NCBI GenBank assembly: GCA_030549905.1
Contig: JAUQQK010000015.1
Span: forward strand, 1 to 38,114
DNA: 38,114 nucleotides
From: Aquificota bacterium
Lineage (GTDB): Bacteria; Aquificota; Aquificia; Aquificales; Aquificaceae
Reading direction: 5' to 3'
The translations under genes and the position numbers were made by a program. Under the pieces are notes generated by a model. It saw only the letters and a program-made list of their open reading frames with translations, was not told the DNA's origin and made no database searches. Position 1 is the first letter of the stretch. Each line of letters begins with the position of its first letter. This document shows positions 17,412-25,222 of the stretch, piece after piece.

Positions 17412-18479
17412 ATGATTAGGGTAGGCCCTCCAGGGGAGGAGTTTATAAACAGAAGGAAAGAGCTGGAAGAGGTCAAAAGTTCTTTAATTGCAGGTCAGAG
17501 CTGGGTCTTTATAGCACCAAGAAGGTATGGAAAAACCTCGCTGATGCTTAAGCTATCTGAAGAGCTAAAAGACTACATGCCCTCCATATACATAGACATA
17601 AACCTCTGCACCAATCTGAGAAGTCTTGGAGAGGAGATTATAAACGCTGTGTATTCTCAGGCAGGGCTATACGGCTTTGTTCAGAGGGCTAAGGAGAGGC
17701 TCTCAGAACTTCTCAAATCTGTCAGGAGGCTTAAGCTTGGAGACTTTGAAGTGGAGCTTGGTCTTGAAGCCTTAGAGGAAAAGGACGATTATAATTTCCT
17801 GAGAAGAGCTATAGAACTGCCAGAAAAAACAGCGGAAAGGTGGAATAAAAGGTTTCTTGTAATGTATGACGAGTTCTCTGAAGTGGTGAAGCTCCATAAG
17901 GATGTGCCAAAGCTTTTCCGTAGCCTTATACAGTTTCACAAACACTGTGTCTATATATTTGCTGGCTCTCAGGAAAGTATGATGAAAAACCTTTTTGTAT
18001 CTTCAAAGGGTGTATTTTTTAAATTCGCAAGGAGCCTTTATCTTGACTTTCTTGAGGAAAAGGATTGTAAAAACTACATAAAGGAAAGGTTAAAGGCAAA
18101 CCAGAAGGAGGTGGAAAGGATAGTAGAAATAACAAAATGCCATCCTTACTATCTTAAAAAATTACTCCATATAAAACTAACACGGGAAAAAGCCAGCTTG
18201 GAAGAAGCCCTTCGCATTCTCTTGGAAGAAGAAAGGCACTATTTAGAACTATTAATGTGGCATTTGAAGGAAAAAAAATACAGGGCGGAGGTGGTAAGGA
18301 TATTGAGCTGTGGAGAAAATCCGTACGAACTTTTGAAGGGTGTAATAAGAACCCAGCAGATAAACCAGATACTTAGAGACTTAGAATTTGAAGGCGTAGT
18401 GAGAAGGAGGGCAAGGGGCAAATATGAGCTTACAGACCCACTTCTTGCCCTCTATCTTTGCAGAAAATATCAGCCATAA
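17412..18479 (+). CDS. Archaeal-type AAA/STAND ATPase with C-terminal winged helix
   Basis: 355 residues resembling the ATPase_2 (archaeal ATPase) family. It has the FINRRKELEEV opening, Walker A APRRYGKTS (35-43), Walker B FLVMYDEF (148-155), a sensor-1-like FAGSQ (183-187), a helical lid with CHPYYLKKL (about 243-251), and a C-terminal winged-helix segment (about 285-345, ending KYELTDPLLALYL). Proteins of this type are common in archaea and hyperthermophilic bacteria and mostly lack known functions; some act as signalling switches. It stands alone between moeA and the convergent soeC-like gene, which it overlaps by 10 bases. Acquisition from archaea is possible but unproved. Confidence 0.85.
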   Translation: MIRVGPPGEEFINRRKELEEVKSSLIAGQSWVFIAPRRYGKTSLMLKLSEELKDYMPSIYIDINLCTNLRSLGEEIINAVYSQAGLYGFVQRAKERLSELLKSVRRLKLGDFEVELGLEALEEKDDYNFLRRAIELPEKTAERWNKRFLVMYDEFSEVVKLHKDVPKLFRSLIQFHKHCVYIFAGSQESMMKNLFVSSKGVFFKFARSLYLDFLEEKDCKNYIKERLKANQKEVERIVEITKCHPYYLKKLLHIKLTREKASLEEALRILLEEERHYLELLMWHLKEKKYRAEVVRILSCGENPYELLKGVIRTQQINQILRDLEFEGVVRRRARGKYELTDPLLALYLCRKYQP

Positions 18480-19486
18480 AGGCTTATACGAGTTTGCTTT
18501 CTCTCCATGTAGCCCTTCCTGAGCCTGTAGCCTTCCTGAGGATACAGACCATAAAAGAGGTTCTGCACATGATTTCCTTCCACGAAGAAACACCACCTTT
18601 CTATACCGCTACCTATCAGTATGCTCAGAAAGGTCAGAGCAAAGAAGGTATAGTTGTGGTTTCCTGTAATCCAGGCATACAGCACCAGAAAGAGAGGCAC
18701 CACAAAGGTAAGAATGTATGCCACTGGAAGCATAGAGCCGAGAAGGTCTTTACCCTTTTTGTAGTAAAACTCGGTGGTGCAGTAGTTGTTTGTGGTAGTG
18801 CCTGTGTCTAAAACCCTTATGGGTCTGTTGTGGGGAAGGTTTAGAGCTTCGTTTATTGTAGGTCTTGAGATTAAAAACTGTCTTATGTTAAAAGCAAGCC
18901 TGAAGGCAAGACCCAAAGACAGGAATAGAAAGGTGAGAAACAGGTATGTGGTGATAAACTCCGGTCTGTAGTGGTAGGTGAGAGCCAGAAAAGCAGAAGA
19001 GCCAAGCATGAGATACATGTTAAGGTAGTAAAGCACTGTCAGGGATGTATTCCATTCAAGTACAAACCTGTTAGAAGCGTATATCATGGCGGTGGAAAAG
19101 GCTGAAAGCCAGCCTAATATGAAGGTAATTATTCCGAAAAAGTGCATCAAGAAGGGAGAAGCCTTAAAGTAGTAGGCAAGACCAAACAAAAGCAGTGTGA
19201 AGCCATAAGCACCACTGAAGACTGCCTCACGAGATAGCCATGAGGTGTGAAACCTTTTTATAGCCTTCCATGCCCTCAATTTGTGTCCAAGGTGGAAGCT
19301 GGCACCAACCGCACCAAGTCCAACAAGTACAAGGGATAAGACTACAGAGACAAGCACTGCCTTCTCTGGCATGGCGGTGTTCTTGCCAAAAAGAGTTAGA
19401 AACTCCATAAAGTAAGTGAAAGTAAAAAGACCGATGGATGTGCCTGCTGTGAGGAAAAACCATATCAAGGAAAGGGGTGGATGCAT
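18470..19486 (-). CDS. soeC: DmsC/SoeC-type quinone-reactive membrane anchor
   Basis: 338 residues with about eight membrane helices. The motif GASFHLGHKLRAWKAIKRF followed by SWLSREA (about 61-89) is the signature of the DmsC (DMSO reductase anchor) family. It would hold the catalytic dimer at the membrane and exchange electrons with the quinone pool. It begins 3 bases after the iron-sulfur subunit gene and is the last gene of the operon. The Soe assignment rests on the whole operon; DMSO, polysulfide or tetrathionate reductase anchors are alternatives. Confidence 0.85.
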   Translation of the reverse strand: MHPPLSLIWFFLTAGTSIGLFTFTYFMEFLTLFGKNTAMPEKAVLVSVVLSLVLVGLGAVGASFHLGHKLRAWKAIKRFHTSWLSREAVFSGAYGFTLLLFGLAYYFKASPFLMHFFGIITFILGWLSAFSTAMIYASNRFVLEWNTSLTVLYYLNMYLMLGSSAFLALTYHYRPEFITTYLFLTFLFLSLGLAFRLAFNIRQFLISRPTINEALNLPHNRPIRVLDTGTTTNNYCTTEFYYKKGKDLLGSMLPVAYILTFVVPLFLVLYAWITGNHNYTFFALTFLSILIGSGIERWCFFVEGNHVQNLFYGLYPQEGYRLRKGYMERKQTRISLYG

Positions 19487-19489
19487 GTT

Positions 19490-20188
19490 TTAACCTCCTA
19501 CATGATGTCTTCTTAAAACTTCAAGGAAGAGAGGATTATCATGCTTTAAAAGATGTTCATCTACATGCACTTTTGTTTCAGTGCGTGGCAGGTAGTGGTT
19601 TGCCGGGTTTGTACCCATATCCGGGAAAAGAACGAAGCCATTTCTTTCCTTTATTACCTTATAGACTTCGCTGTTGGGGTCTTCTATATCTCCGAAAAAC
19701 CTAGCTCTTGCTGGACATGTAAGTACGCAGGCGGGTTTCCTATGCTCGGGAGGAAGGGACTCATCGTATATTCTGTCTATGCAGAGAGTACATTTTTTCA
19801 TCACCTTGTCCGCCTCATCAAACTCTCTACAACCATAAGGACAGGACCAGGAGCATAGCTTACAGCCTATGCAATCGTCATAATTGACAAGCACTATGCC
19901 ATCTTGTTCTCTTTTGTAGCTTGCTCCTGTGGGACATACAGGCACGCAGGGAGCATCTTGACAATGTAGGCAGGATTTGGGAAGGTGGAAGACCTGCGTG
20001 TTGGGAAACTCACCCACCTCATAGCTCATTATCCTGTTATACCATACACCCTGTGGCTCTCTTCCGTAAGGGTCAAAGTCTGAAAGAGGTCCAAAAGAAG
20101 CCTGCGTATTCCACTCTTTGCAGTTGGTGGCACAGGCATGGCATCCCACACAGGTGTTTAAGTCTATAACCAAAGCATACTGCGGCAT
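19490..20188 (-). CDS. soeB: Four-cluster ferredoxin subunit, DmsB/SoeB type
   Basis: 232 residues carrying electrons between the catalytic subunit and the membrane anchor. Four Cys groups that would bind four [4Fe-4S] clusters are visible: Cys13/16/19/23, Cys73/76/81/85, Cys106/109/112/116 and Cys133/136/154/158. The start at 20188 is chosen because the family N-terminus begins at MPQYALVID and AGGAGG lies 6 bases upstream; a longer in-frame start at 20233 would run into the Uma2 gene. There is no export signal, consistent with a cytoplasmic location. Confidence 0.92.
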   Translation of the reverse strand: MPQYALVIDLNTCVGCHACATNCKEWNTQASFGPLSDFDPYGREPQGVWYNRIMSYEVGEFPNTQVFHLPKSCLHCQDAPCVPVCPTGASYKREQDGIVLVNYDDCIGCKLCSWSCPYGCREFDEADKVMKKCTLCIDRIYDESLPPEHRKPACVLTCPARARFFGDIEDPNSEVYKVIKERNGFVLFPDMGTNPANHYLPRTETKVHVDEHLLKHDNPLFLEVLRRHHVGG

Positions 20189-20189
20189 G

Positions 20190-20744
20190 TTAAACCTCCT
20201 TAAAGATTTCTGAAAGGTCAAGCTCAAGCTCAAGCACCTTTGAAAAGACCTTCCCTTTTTCTCTTGCGGAAGAGGTTAGCATAAAGCCCTTTTCTGTGTT
20301 TTCATATATTTCAAAACTCTCCCTCAAAGGGTCTATAATCCAGTATTCCCTCACGCCAGCTTTCTGATAGTTTTCCTTCTTTACAATAAGGTCATAGTAG
20401 GCACTGGAAGGCGAGAGAATTTCCACCACCACATCAGGAGGACCATACACACCCTTAGAGGTAATCTTAGCCTTTGAACCTTTCAAAACTACCATTATAT
20501 CTGGCTGGTAGACATTTTCCTCATCAAGGTATAGGTCAAGAGGTGCGTATATTACCTCACCTTTGCCAGCTTCCTCTAAAAGCCTATAAAGCCTTATGAA
20601 GACCTTCTTTGAAGTTCTAAAGTGTTCAAAGCTCGGGCTTGGGCTCATTATAAGCTCTCCTTCTATCAACTGATAGGGACTTCCTTCCGGAAGCTTATCA
20701 TAGTCCTCTGCCGTGTATTTCTTTTCCTTTTCTAAAAGCCTCAT
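20190..20744 (-). CDS. Uma2-family protein (DUF820), second copy
   Basis: 184 residues of the Uma2/PF05685 family, which has a PD-(D/E)XK nuclease-like fold and no firmly established function. Expected acidic and basic positions are present: Glu28/Glu30 (LIEGE), Asp82 (YQPD), Glu108 (VVEILSPS), Lys122/123, then GVREYWIIDP. The active site therefore looks intact. It is a tandem paralogue of the next gene upstream (same KLPEGSPYQLIEGEL opening) and overlaps it by 4 bases. It ends one base before the soeB start, so it is fully inside the molybdoenzyme operon, an unusual location. Confidence 0.9.
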   Translation of the reverse strand: MRLLEKEKKYTAEDYDKLPEGSPYQLIEGELIMSPSPSFEHFRTSKKVFIRLYRLLEEAGKGEVIYAPLDLYLDEENVYQPDIMVVLKGSKAKITSKGVYGPPDVVVEILSPSSAYYDLIVKKENYQKAGVREYWIIDPLRESFEIYENTEKGFMLTSSAREKGKVFSKVLELELDLSEIFKEV

Positions 20745-21289
20745 GGCTCTACTCCTTCAAATACCTCTGAAAGCTCCAGCTCAATGCCAAGAAGTGGGGA
20801 CAACACCTTTCCTTCTTCCTTTACTTCCGCGAAGACTTCAAACCTGCCTTCTCTGTTTGTGTATATCTCAAGGCTCTTTTTTAATGGGTCCGCTATCCAG
20901 TATTCTTTCACGCCATACTTTTCATAGACTTCTTTTTTTATCCTGAGGTCATAGTAGGCATTGGAAGGAGATAGCACTTCTACCACAAGCTCTGGAGCTC
21001 CATATATGCCCTTTGCGGTAAGCTTAGCCTTTGAATTCTTCAGAAGCACCACAAGGTCTGGCTGATAGGCATTTCTCTCATCAAGGTATAAATCCACAGG
21101 AGAAAAAAGCACAAGACCCTTTCCTTTTAGCTCCCTTCTGAGTATGCTGTATATATTCCCTAAGACCATCTGATGGTAGGGTATGGGTGCGGGACTCATT
21201 ACAAGCTCGCCTTCTATCAATTGATAGGGGCTTCCTTCTGGAAGCTTTTCGTAGTCCTCTACCGTGTATTTCCTCTCTAAAAGCCTCAT
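20741..21289 (-). CDS. Uma2-family protein (DUF820), first copy
   Basis: 182 residues, same family and layout as its downstream neighbour: Glu24/Glu26 region (QLIEGE), Asp78 (YQPD), Glu104 (VVEVLSPS), Lys118/119 and GVKEYWIADP. The two copies are clearly paralogous by eye, yet they differ strongly in the segment after the MSP motif (about 33-70) and in the C-terminal 35 residues. It overlaps the catalytic subunit gene soeA by 4 bases at its start, so its translation is coupled to soeA. Function is unknown; DNA cleavage is only an inference from the fold. Confidence 0.9.
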   Translation of the reverse strand: MRLLERKYTVEDYEKLPEGSPYQLIEGELVMSPAPIPYHQMVLGNIYSILRRELKGKGLVLFSPVDLYLDERNAYQPDLVVLLKNSKAKLTAKGIYGAPELVVEVLSPSNAYYDLRIKKEVYEKYGVKEYWIADPLKKSLEIYTNREGRFEVFAEVKEEGKVLSPLLGIELELSEVFEGVEP

Positions 21290-24129
21290 GGCTTATACCT
21301 CAGCACAGGCACCCATCTTTCTTTAATATAGTCTAAAGGCTCCACTCTAAACTGTGGATATGTCTCTGGTGTCTGGTCTTCTGCCTTATATACCTTTACC
21401 TTAGTGTCAAACCAAGCTAAGTGTCCTGTTATCGGATCTCCGTAGTATATCTCCTTACCTCCTATCTTTATGCTGTGGGGTATTACATGGTTCAAGAGAA
21501 AACCTTCGTGTCCTTCTTCAGCTTCTGGTTTAAGCCCCCATGCTCCCTGCATCTTACCTATGGCGTTCCATGTCCATACAGAGTTTGGCTCTGTGGTTTC
21601 CGTTAAAAAGACCTGACACTTGACTTTGCCTATACGGGATTCTACCCATACCCAGTCTAAGTGCTTTATACCAAGCTTTTCTGCGGTTTTGGGGTTCATG
21701 TACAGGTAGTTTCTTGAAGAAATCTGCCTGAGCCATGCGTTCTGAGAGTCCCAAGAGTGATACATCCACTGAGGTCTTTGAGTGAAGGCATAAAGGGGAT
21801 ATTCCTTTCCGGACACTTCCTCCTCAAAGGGTGGATACCAGAAGGGTAGAGGGTCAAAGTATTTTATTAGCCTTTCTCTCAGGATTGGGTCGTTGGGTGG
21901 CTGGTTCTTACCTTCCCATAGTCCCTGTCCTGCAAGCCTGAAGGTCTGGAGGGTTTCAAGATAGAAGTTAAAGATGATGGGAGCCACCTTTTTAATAAAG
22001 CCTACGCTTACAGCCCACTCCTGATAGTCCTTATTAACATGCCTGTAGTACCTCATATTTTCTGGCAGTTTGTAGTAGAAAAAGCCCTTGTTCTTTATAT
22101 ACATCTCAAGCTGGTTAGGGTTTGGCTCTCCCACAAAGTGTTTGTCGCCATTTTTACCCCTCCAGCCTGCAAGGGCACCCACACCAGGACGCACCTGCCA
22201 GTTTATGAGAAAGTCCTTAAAGTCCTTATACTTTCTTGAGCCATCAGGATTTACAAAGCCGGGCAGTTTAAGTCTTGAGCCAAGCTCCACCATTACATCG
22301 CCCCACCCTTTCACATCGTAGCCGTTTTCTTTCGGGTCTATTATGGGATGCCTGAGAGCATCTACAGGACCATCTACAGCGGAGGGGGGTCTGTCAAGAA
22401 GCGACAGAGCAAACCACTGCTCAAGATAGGTGGCATCTGGAAGTACCAAATCTGAATATGCCACCTGCTCGCTATAAAAGGCGTCAATGGTTATAACCTT
22501 TGGTATGATGTAGTTGCCTGCATTGTCGGTGGCGGTAAGTGCTTCTATTATGTAAGGAATGTTCTGGGAAGAGTTCCAAGCCATGTTTGCCATGTAAATC
22601 ATTAAAACTTCAATACCGTAGGGATTTTGCTGGTAAGCGGCAGGTATAACATTCTGGATACAGCCGTGGGCTGTCAGTGGAAACCACCAGCTGTAAGCCC
22701 AGTCTATCCTTATGGGATTGCCCTTCTCATCCACAAGGAGGTCATCGGGGTTTTGAGGATACCCAAGGTGAGGACCCGGATACACATCTCCATACTTTAT
22801 CTCATCAGGTTTTGAGATTTTGTAGGGCTTTGGAAGGTCCTCTATGTGCTTTGGATAGGGAGGCTTGTTCAAAAAGCCTCCGGGCACATCCACCACACCC
22901 AAAAGCATCATGAGCAAGAAAACAGTCCTTGCACTCTGAAAGCCGTTGCTGTGAGAAGCCACACCCCTCATCATATGGAAGGAGACAGGTCTTCCTATAA
23001 CTTTTTTATGCTTTCTGCCCCATACATCCGTCCATTCAATAGGCAACTCTATGGGATGATAAAGGGCTATAGTGCCCATTTCTTTGGCTATTCTTTCTAT
23101 ATCCTTAGCAGCTATGCCCGTTATCTTTTCTACCTTTTCAGGGCTGTAGTCCTTTACCAGCCTTTCCGCAAAAAGGTCAAAGGCTGGTCTTACCCTGTAG
23201 CCTTCCGGTGTAGTAAATTCTCCTATAAATGCAGGCTCTAAGTCCTCAGGTACTATGCGGTCTGCCGGTTTAAAAGTGCTGGACTTTTTGTCAAAGACCA
23301 TGGGCTTTCCTTCTTCGTTTCTGTAAAAGAGTCCGTCCTTTGAAGTACCCGGTGCCTGAATTACCAGCCACGAAGCGTTTGTGTATTCCTTGAGAAATTC
23401 CCAGTTTATAAGGTTATACTTGAAAAGCACATGCATAATGCCCATGAAGAAGGCACCATCTGTCCCGGGTTTTATAGGCACCCACTCGTCCGCAACAGCA
23501 CCATAACCCCAGCGGACAGGATTTACCACCACAAACTTTCCACCCTTACGTTTCATCTCTTGAATACCCAGCTTAAAGGGGTTTGATGAGTGGTCCTCCG
23601 CCACGCCTATGAGCATGAAGTATTTGGTGTTTTCAAAGTCCGCCTCACCAAACTCCCAGAAGGAGCCTCCTATGGAGTAAAGACCAGAGGCAGCTATATT
23701 TACAGAGCAAAAGCCTCCGTGCGCCGCCCAGTTTACAGTTCCCAGCTGACCCGCAAACCACCCGTTTATAGCCTGCATCTGGTCCCTGCCTGTAAAGAAG
23801 GCAATCTTCTGAGGTCCCTTCTTCCTCGCCTCTTCAAGCCACTGGGTGGCTATCTCAAAAGCCTCCTCCCACTCTATTTCCTTGAACTGTCCTGAGCCTC
23901 TCGGACCTACCCTTAGAAGGGGCTTTCTGAGCCTTGCAGGACTGTACTCTTTCATTATTCCAGAAGAACCTTTCGCACAAAGTACTCCTTTATTGGTGGG
24001 ATGGGCGTCGTTTCCCTTTATGTAGGCAACCTTGTTGTTTCTCACATATACTTCTATACCGCACCTGCAGGCACACATATAACAGGTGCTGTAAGCCTTT
24101 CTGTCATAAAAGCTTCCACCTATTTCCAT
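21286..24129 (-). CDS. soeA: Molybdopterin oxidoreductase catalytic subunit, SoeA-like
   Basis: 947 residues of the DMSO-reductase family. The N-terminal [4Fe-4S] motif is Cys16, Cys19, Cys23 and Cys51; the molybdopterin domains follow, and the C-terminal dinucleotide-binding domain begins at about residue 800. Cys141, in GGFCSVNIAASG, is a candidate molybdenum ligand. There is no twin-arginine leader, so the enzyme should stay in the cytoplasm, as in SoeABC sulfite:quinone oxidoreductases and unlike periplasmic polysulfide or DMSO reductases. SoeABC is known in the Aquificales, which supports the call. The substrate is not proved by sequence. A GGAGG ribosome site precedes the ATG, and the gene leads a five-gene operon with two Uma2 genes. 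Confidence 0.85.
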   Translation of the reverse strand: MEIGGSFYDRKAYSTCYMCACRCGIEVYVRNNKVAYIKGNDAHPTNKGVLCAKGSSGIMKEYSPARLRKPLLRVGPRGSGQFKEIEWEEAFEIATQWLEEARKKGPQKIAFFTGRDQMQAINGWFAGQLGTVNWAAHGGFCSVNIAASGLYSIGGSFWEFGEADFENTKYFMLIGVAEDHSSNPFKLGIQEMKRKGGKFVVVNPVRWGYGAVADEWVPIKPGTDGAFFMGIMHVLFKYNLINWEFLKEYTNASWLVIQAPGTSKDGLFYRNEEGKPMVFDKKSSTFKPADRIVPEDLEPAFIGEFTTPEGYRVRPAFDLFAERLVKDYSPEKVEKITGIAAKDIERIAKEMGTIALYHPIELPIEWTDVWGRKHKKVIGRPVSFHMMRGVASHSNGFQSARTVFLLMMLLGVVDVPGGFLNKPPYPKHIEDLPKPYKISKPDEIKYGDVYPGPHLGYPQNPDDLLVDEKGNPIRIDWAYSWWFPLTAHGCIQNVIPAAYQQNPYGIEVLMIYMANMAWNSSQNIPYIIEALTATDNAGNYIIPKVITIDAFYSEQVAYSDLVLPDATYLEQWFALSLLDRPPSAVDGPVDALRHPIIDPKENGYDVKGWGDVMVELGSRLKLPGFVNPDGSRKYKDFKDFLINWQVRPGVGALAGWRGKNGDKHFVGEPNPNQLEMYIKNKGFFYYKLPENMRYYRHVNKDYQEWAVSVGFIKKVAPIIFNFYLETLQTFRLAGQGLWEGKNQPPNDPILRERLIKYFDPLPFWYPPFEEEVSGKEYPLYAFTQRPQWMYHSWDSQNAWLRQISSRNYLYMNPKTAEKLGIKHLDWVWVESRIGKVKCQVFLTETTEPNSVWTWNAIGKMQGAWGLKPEAEEGHEGFLLNHVIPHSIKIGGKEIYYGDPITGHLAWFDTKVKVYKAEDQTPETYPQFRVEPLDYIKERWVPVLRYKP

Positions 24130-24190
24130 GGGGAAACCTCCTTAGTCTATTAAGATAAAGCCCTTTTCCCTTTTTAAACTTTCAATTTCC

Positions 24191-24245
24191 TTATAAGTTT
24201 ATAACTATAACTTATTGAACTTATAAACCCTGCTTATAGTTATAA
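24191..24245. promoter_or_regulatory. Inverted and direct AT-rich repeats upstream of soeA
   Basis: TTATAACTATAA (24199-24210) and its exact complement TTATAGTTATAA (24234-24245) form a 12-base inverted repeat with a 23-base spacer; the second arm covers the epimerase stop codon. In between, ATAAGTT-like words recur, and TTATAA appears at 24191, 24199, 24221 and 24240. It could be a terminator stem for the epimerase or, since it lies 62-116 bases before the soeA ATG, an operator. No textbook promoter was recognised in this 110-base gap. Confidence 0.5.
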
Positions 24246-25205
24246 CCTCACCTCCTTTAGCCAGCCCCAGTTTTCCAAAAACCACTCCACCGTCCTTTTT
24301 ATGCCCTCCTGTAGGCTTACCTTAGGCTCCCATCCTAATAGCCTCCTTGCCTTGCTAATGTCCGCCCACGTAGCTTTCATGTCCGCCTTGTGAAAGTCCT
24401 TTAGCTCAAGGCTTGCCCTTTTGCCCGTGTATTTTTCAATAAGTTCTATCAGCTCCCTCAGACTATGCGGGTTGCTGTTGCCAAGGTTTATTATCTCATA
24501 GCCTAAAGGCTTTGTGGCTAAGATGGTGCCCTCCGCTATGTCATCAATGTATGTAAAATCCCTACTTTGAGAGCCATCACCAAAGACCTGTAGAGGCTTT
24601 TCTTCCAGAACCCACTTTATAAACCTGAATATGCTCATATCTGGTCTTCCCGCAGGTCCATATACGGTGAAGTATCTGACAACCGACACATCTATGCCAT
24701 ACAGGTAATGGTAGGTGTAGCACAGCACTTCAGCGGACTTCTTGGAGGAAGCATAGGGAGATATGGGTGTATTAACAGGAAGGTCTTCTTTAAAGGGCAT
24801 AGGCTGTCCAGCATATAGAGAAGAAGTGGAGGCAAGCACAAACTTTTTCACGCCAAACTCTTTACAAAGCTCTAAAAGGTTCAGAGTGCCAAGCACGTTG
24901 GTGGTAAAATAAACATGAGGATTTTCTATGGAATACCTGACACCAGCCCTTGCCGCCTCGTTTATCACCACATCAAAGTCGTGCTTTTTGAAGACCTCCT
25001 TCAGAAGTTCCCTATCCTCTATATCACCTTTGTAAAAGGTAAAGCCTTCGTAGTCTTTAAGGTTTTTTAACCTGTATTCCTTCACCCTTACATCGTAGTA
25101 GTCGTTTAAATTGTCAATTCCTATAACTCTGTAGCCACGCTCTAAAAGTTTTTGTGAAACCTTCCAGCCTATAAAACCCGCACAGCCTGTTACAAGAAAA
25201 GTCAT
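24240..25205 (-). CDS. NAD-dependent nucleotide-sugar epimerase (UDP-glucuronate/galactose type)
   Basis: 321 residues, extended short-chain dehydrogenase. The NAD-binding GxxGxxG is TGCAGFIG (6-13), and the DNLNDYYD segment (31-38) matches UDP-glucuronate 4-epimerases more than classical GalE. The catalytic residues are Thr127/Ser128-129 and Tyr151/Lys155 (YASSKK). VRYFTVYGPAGRPDM is the usual family block. It would supply an activated sugar for surface polysaccharide, fitting the divergent glycosyltransferase. The exact sugar is not decided by sequence. Confidence 0.9.
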   Translation of the reverse strand: MTFLVTGCAGFIGWKVSQKLLERGYRVIGIDNLNDYYDVRVKEYRLKNLKDYEGFTFYKGDIEDRELLKEVFKKHDFDVVINEAARAGVRYSIENPHVYFTTNVLGTLNLLELCKEFGVKKFVLASTSSLYAGQPMPFKEDLPVNTPISPYASSKKSAEVLCYTYHYLYGIDVSVVRYFTVYGPAGRPDMSIFRFIKWVLEEKPLQVFGDGSQSRDFTYIDDIAEGTILATKPLGYEIINLGNSNPHSLRELIELIEKYTGKRASLELKDFHKADMKATWADISKARRLLGWEPKVSLQEGIKRTVEWFLENWGWLKEVRL

Positions 25206-25219
25206 TAAAATTATTTTAA
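25205..25219. promoter_or_regulatory. Symmetric divergent promoter between epimerase and GT4 genes
   Basis: The gap of 17 bases holds the odd palindrome TTAAAATTATTTTAA. TAAAAT occurs on the plus strand (25206-25211) and on the minus strand (25213-25218), ending 11 and 7 bases before the respective start codons. Both messages would have leaders of only a few bases. Confidence 0.5.
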
Positions 25220-25222
25220 CTC

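Noticed and set aside
20189-20233. Longer soeB start at 20233
   Set aside because: Family homology begins at 20188 with AGGAGG 6 bases upstream; the extra part is the end of the Uma2 gene in another frame.
20190-21289. Reading the Uma2 pair as a toxin-antitoxin or transposon-borne module
   Set aside because: No terminal inverted repeats, target duplications or transposase are seen around them, and both copies belong to the same family.
22039-22321. Plus-strand frames opposite soeA
   Set aside because: Shadows of the minus-strand coding sequence; soeA is continuous here with conserved motifs on both sides.
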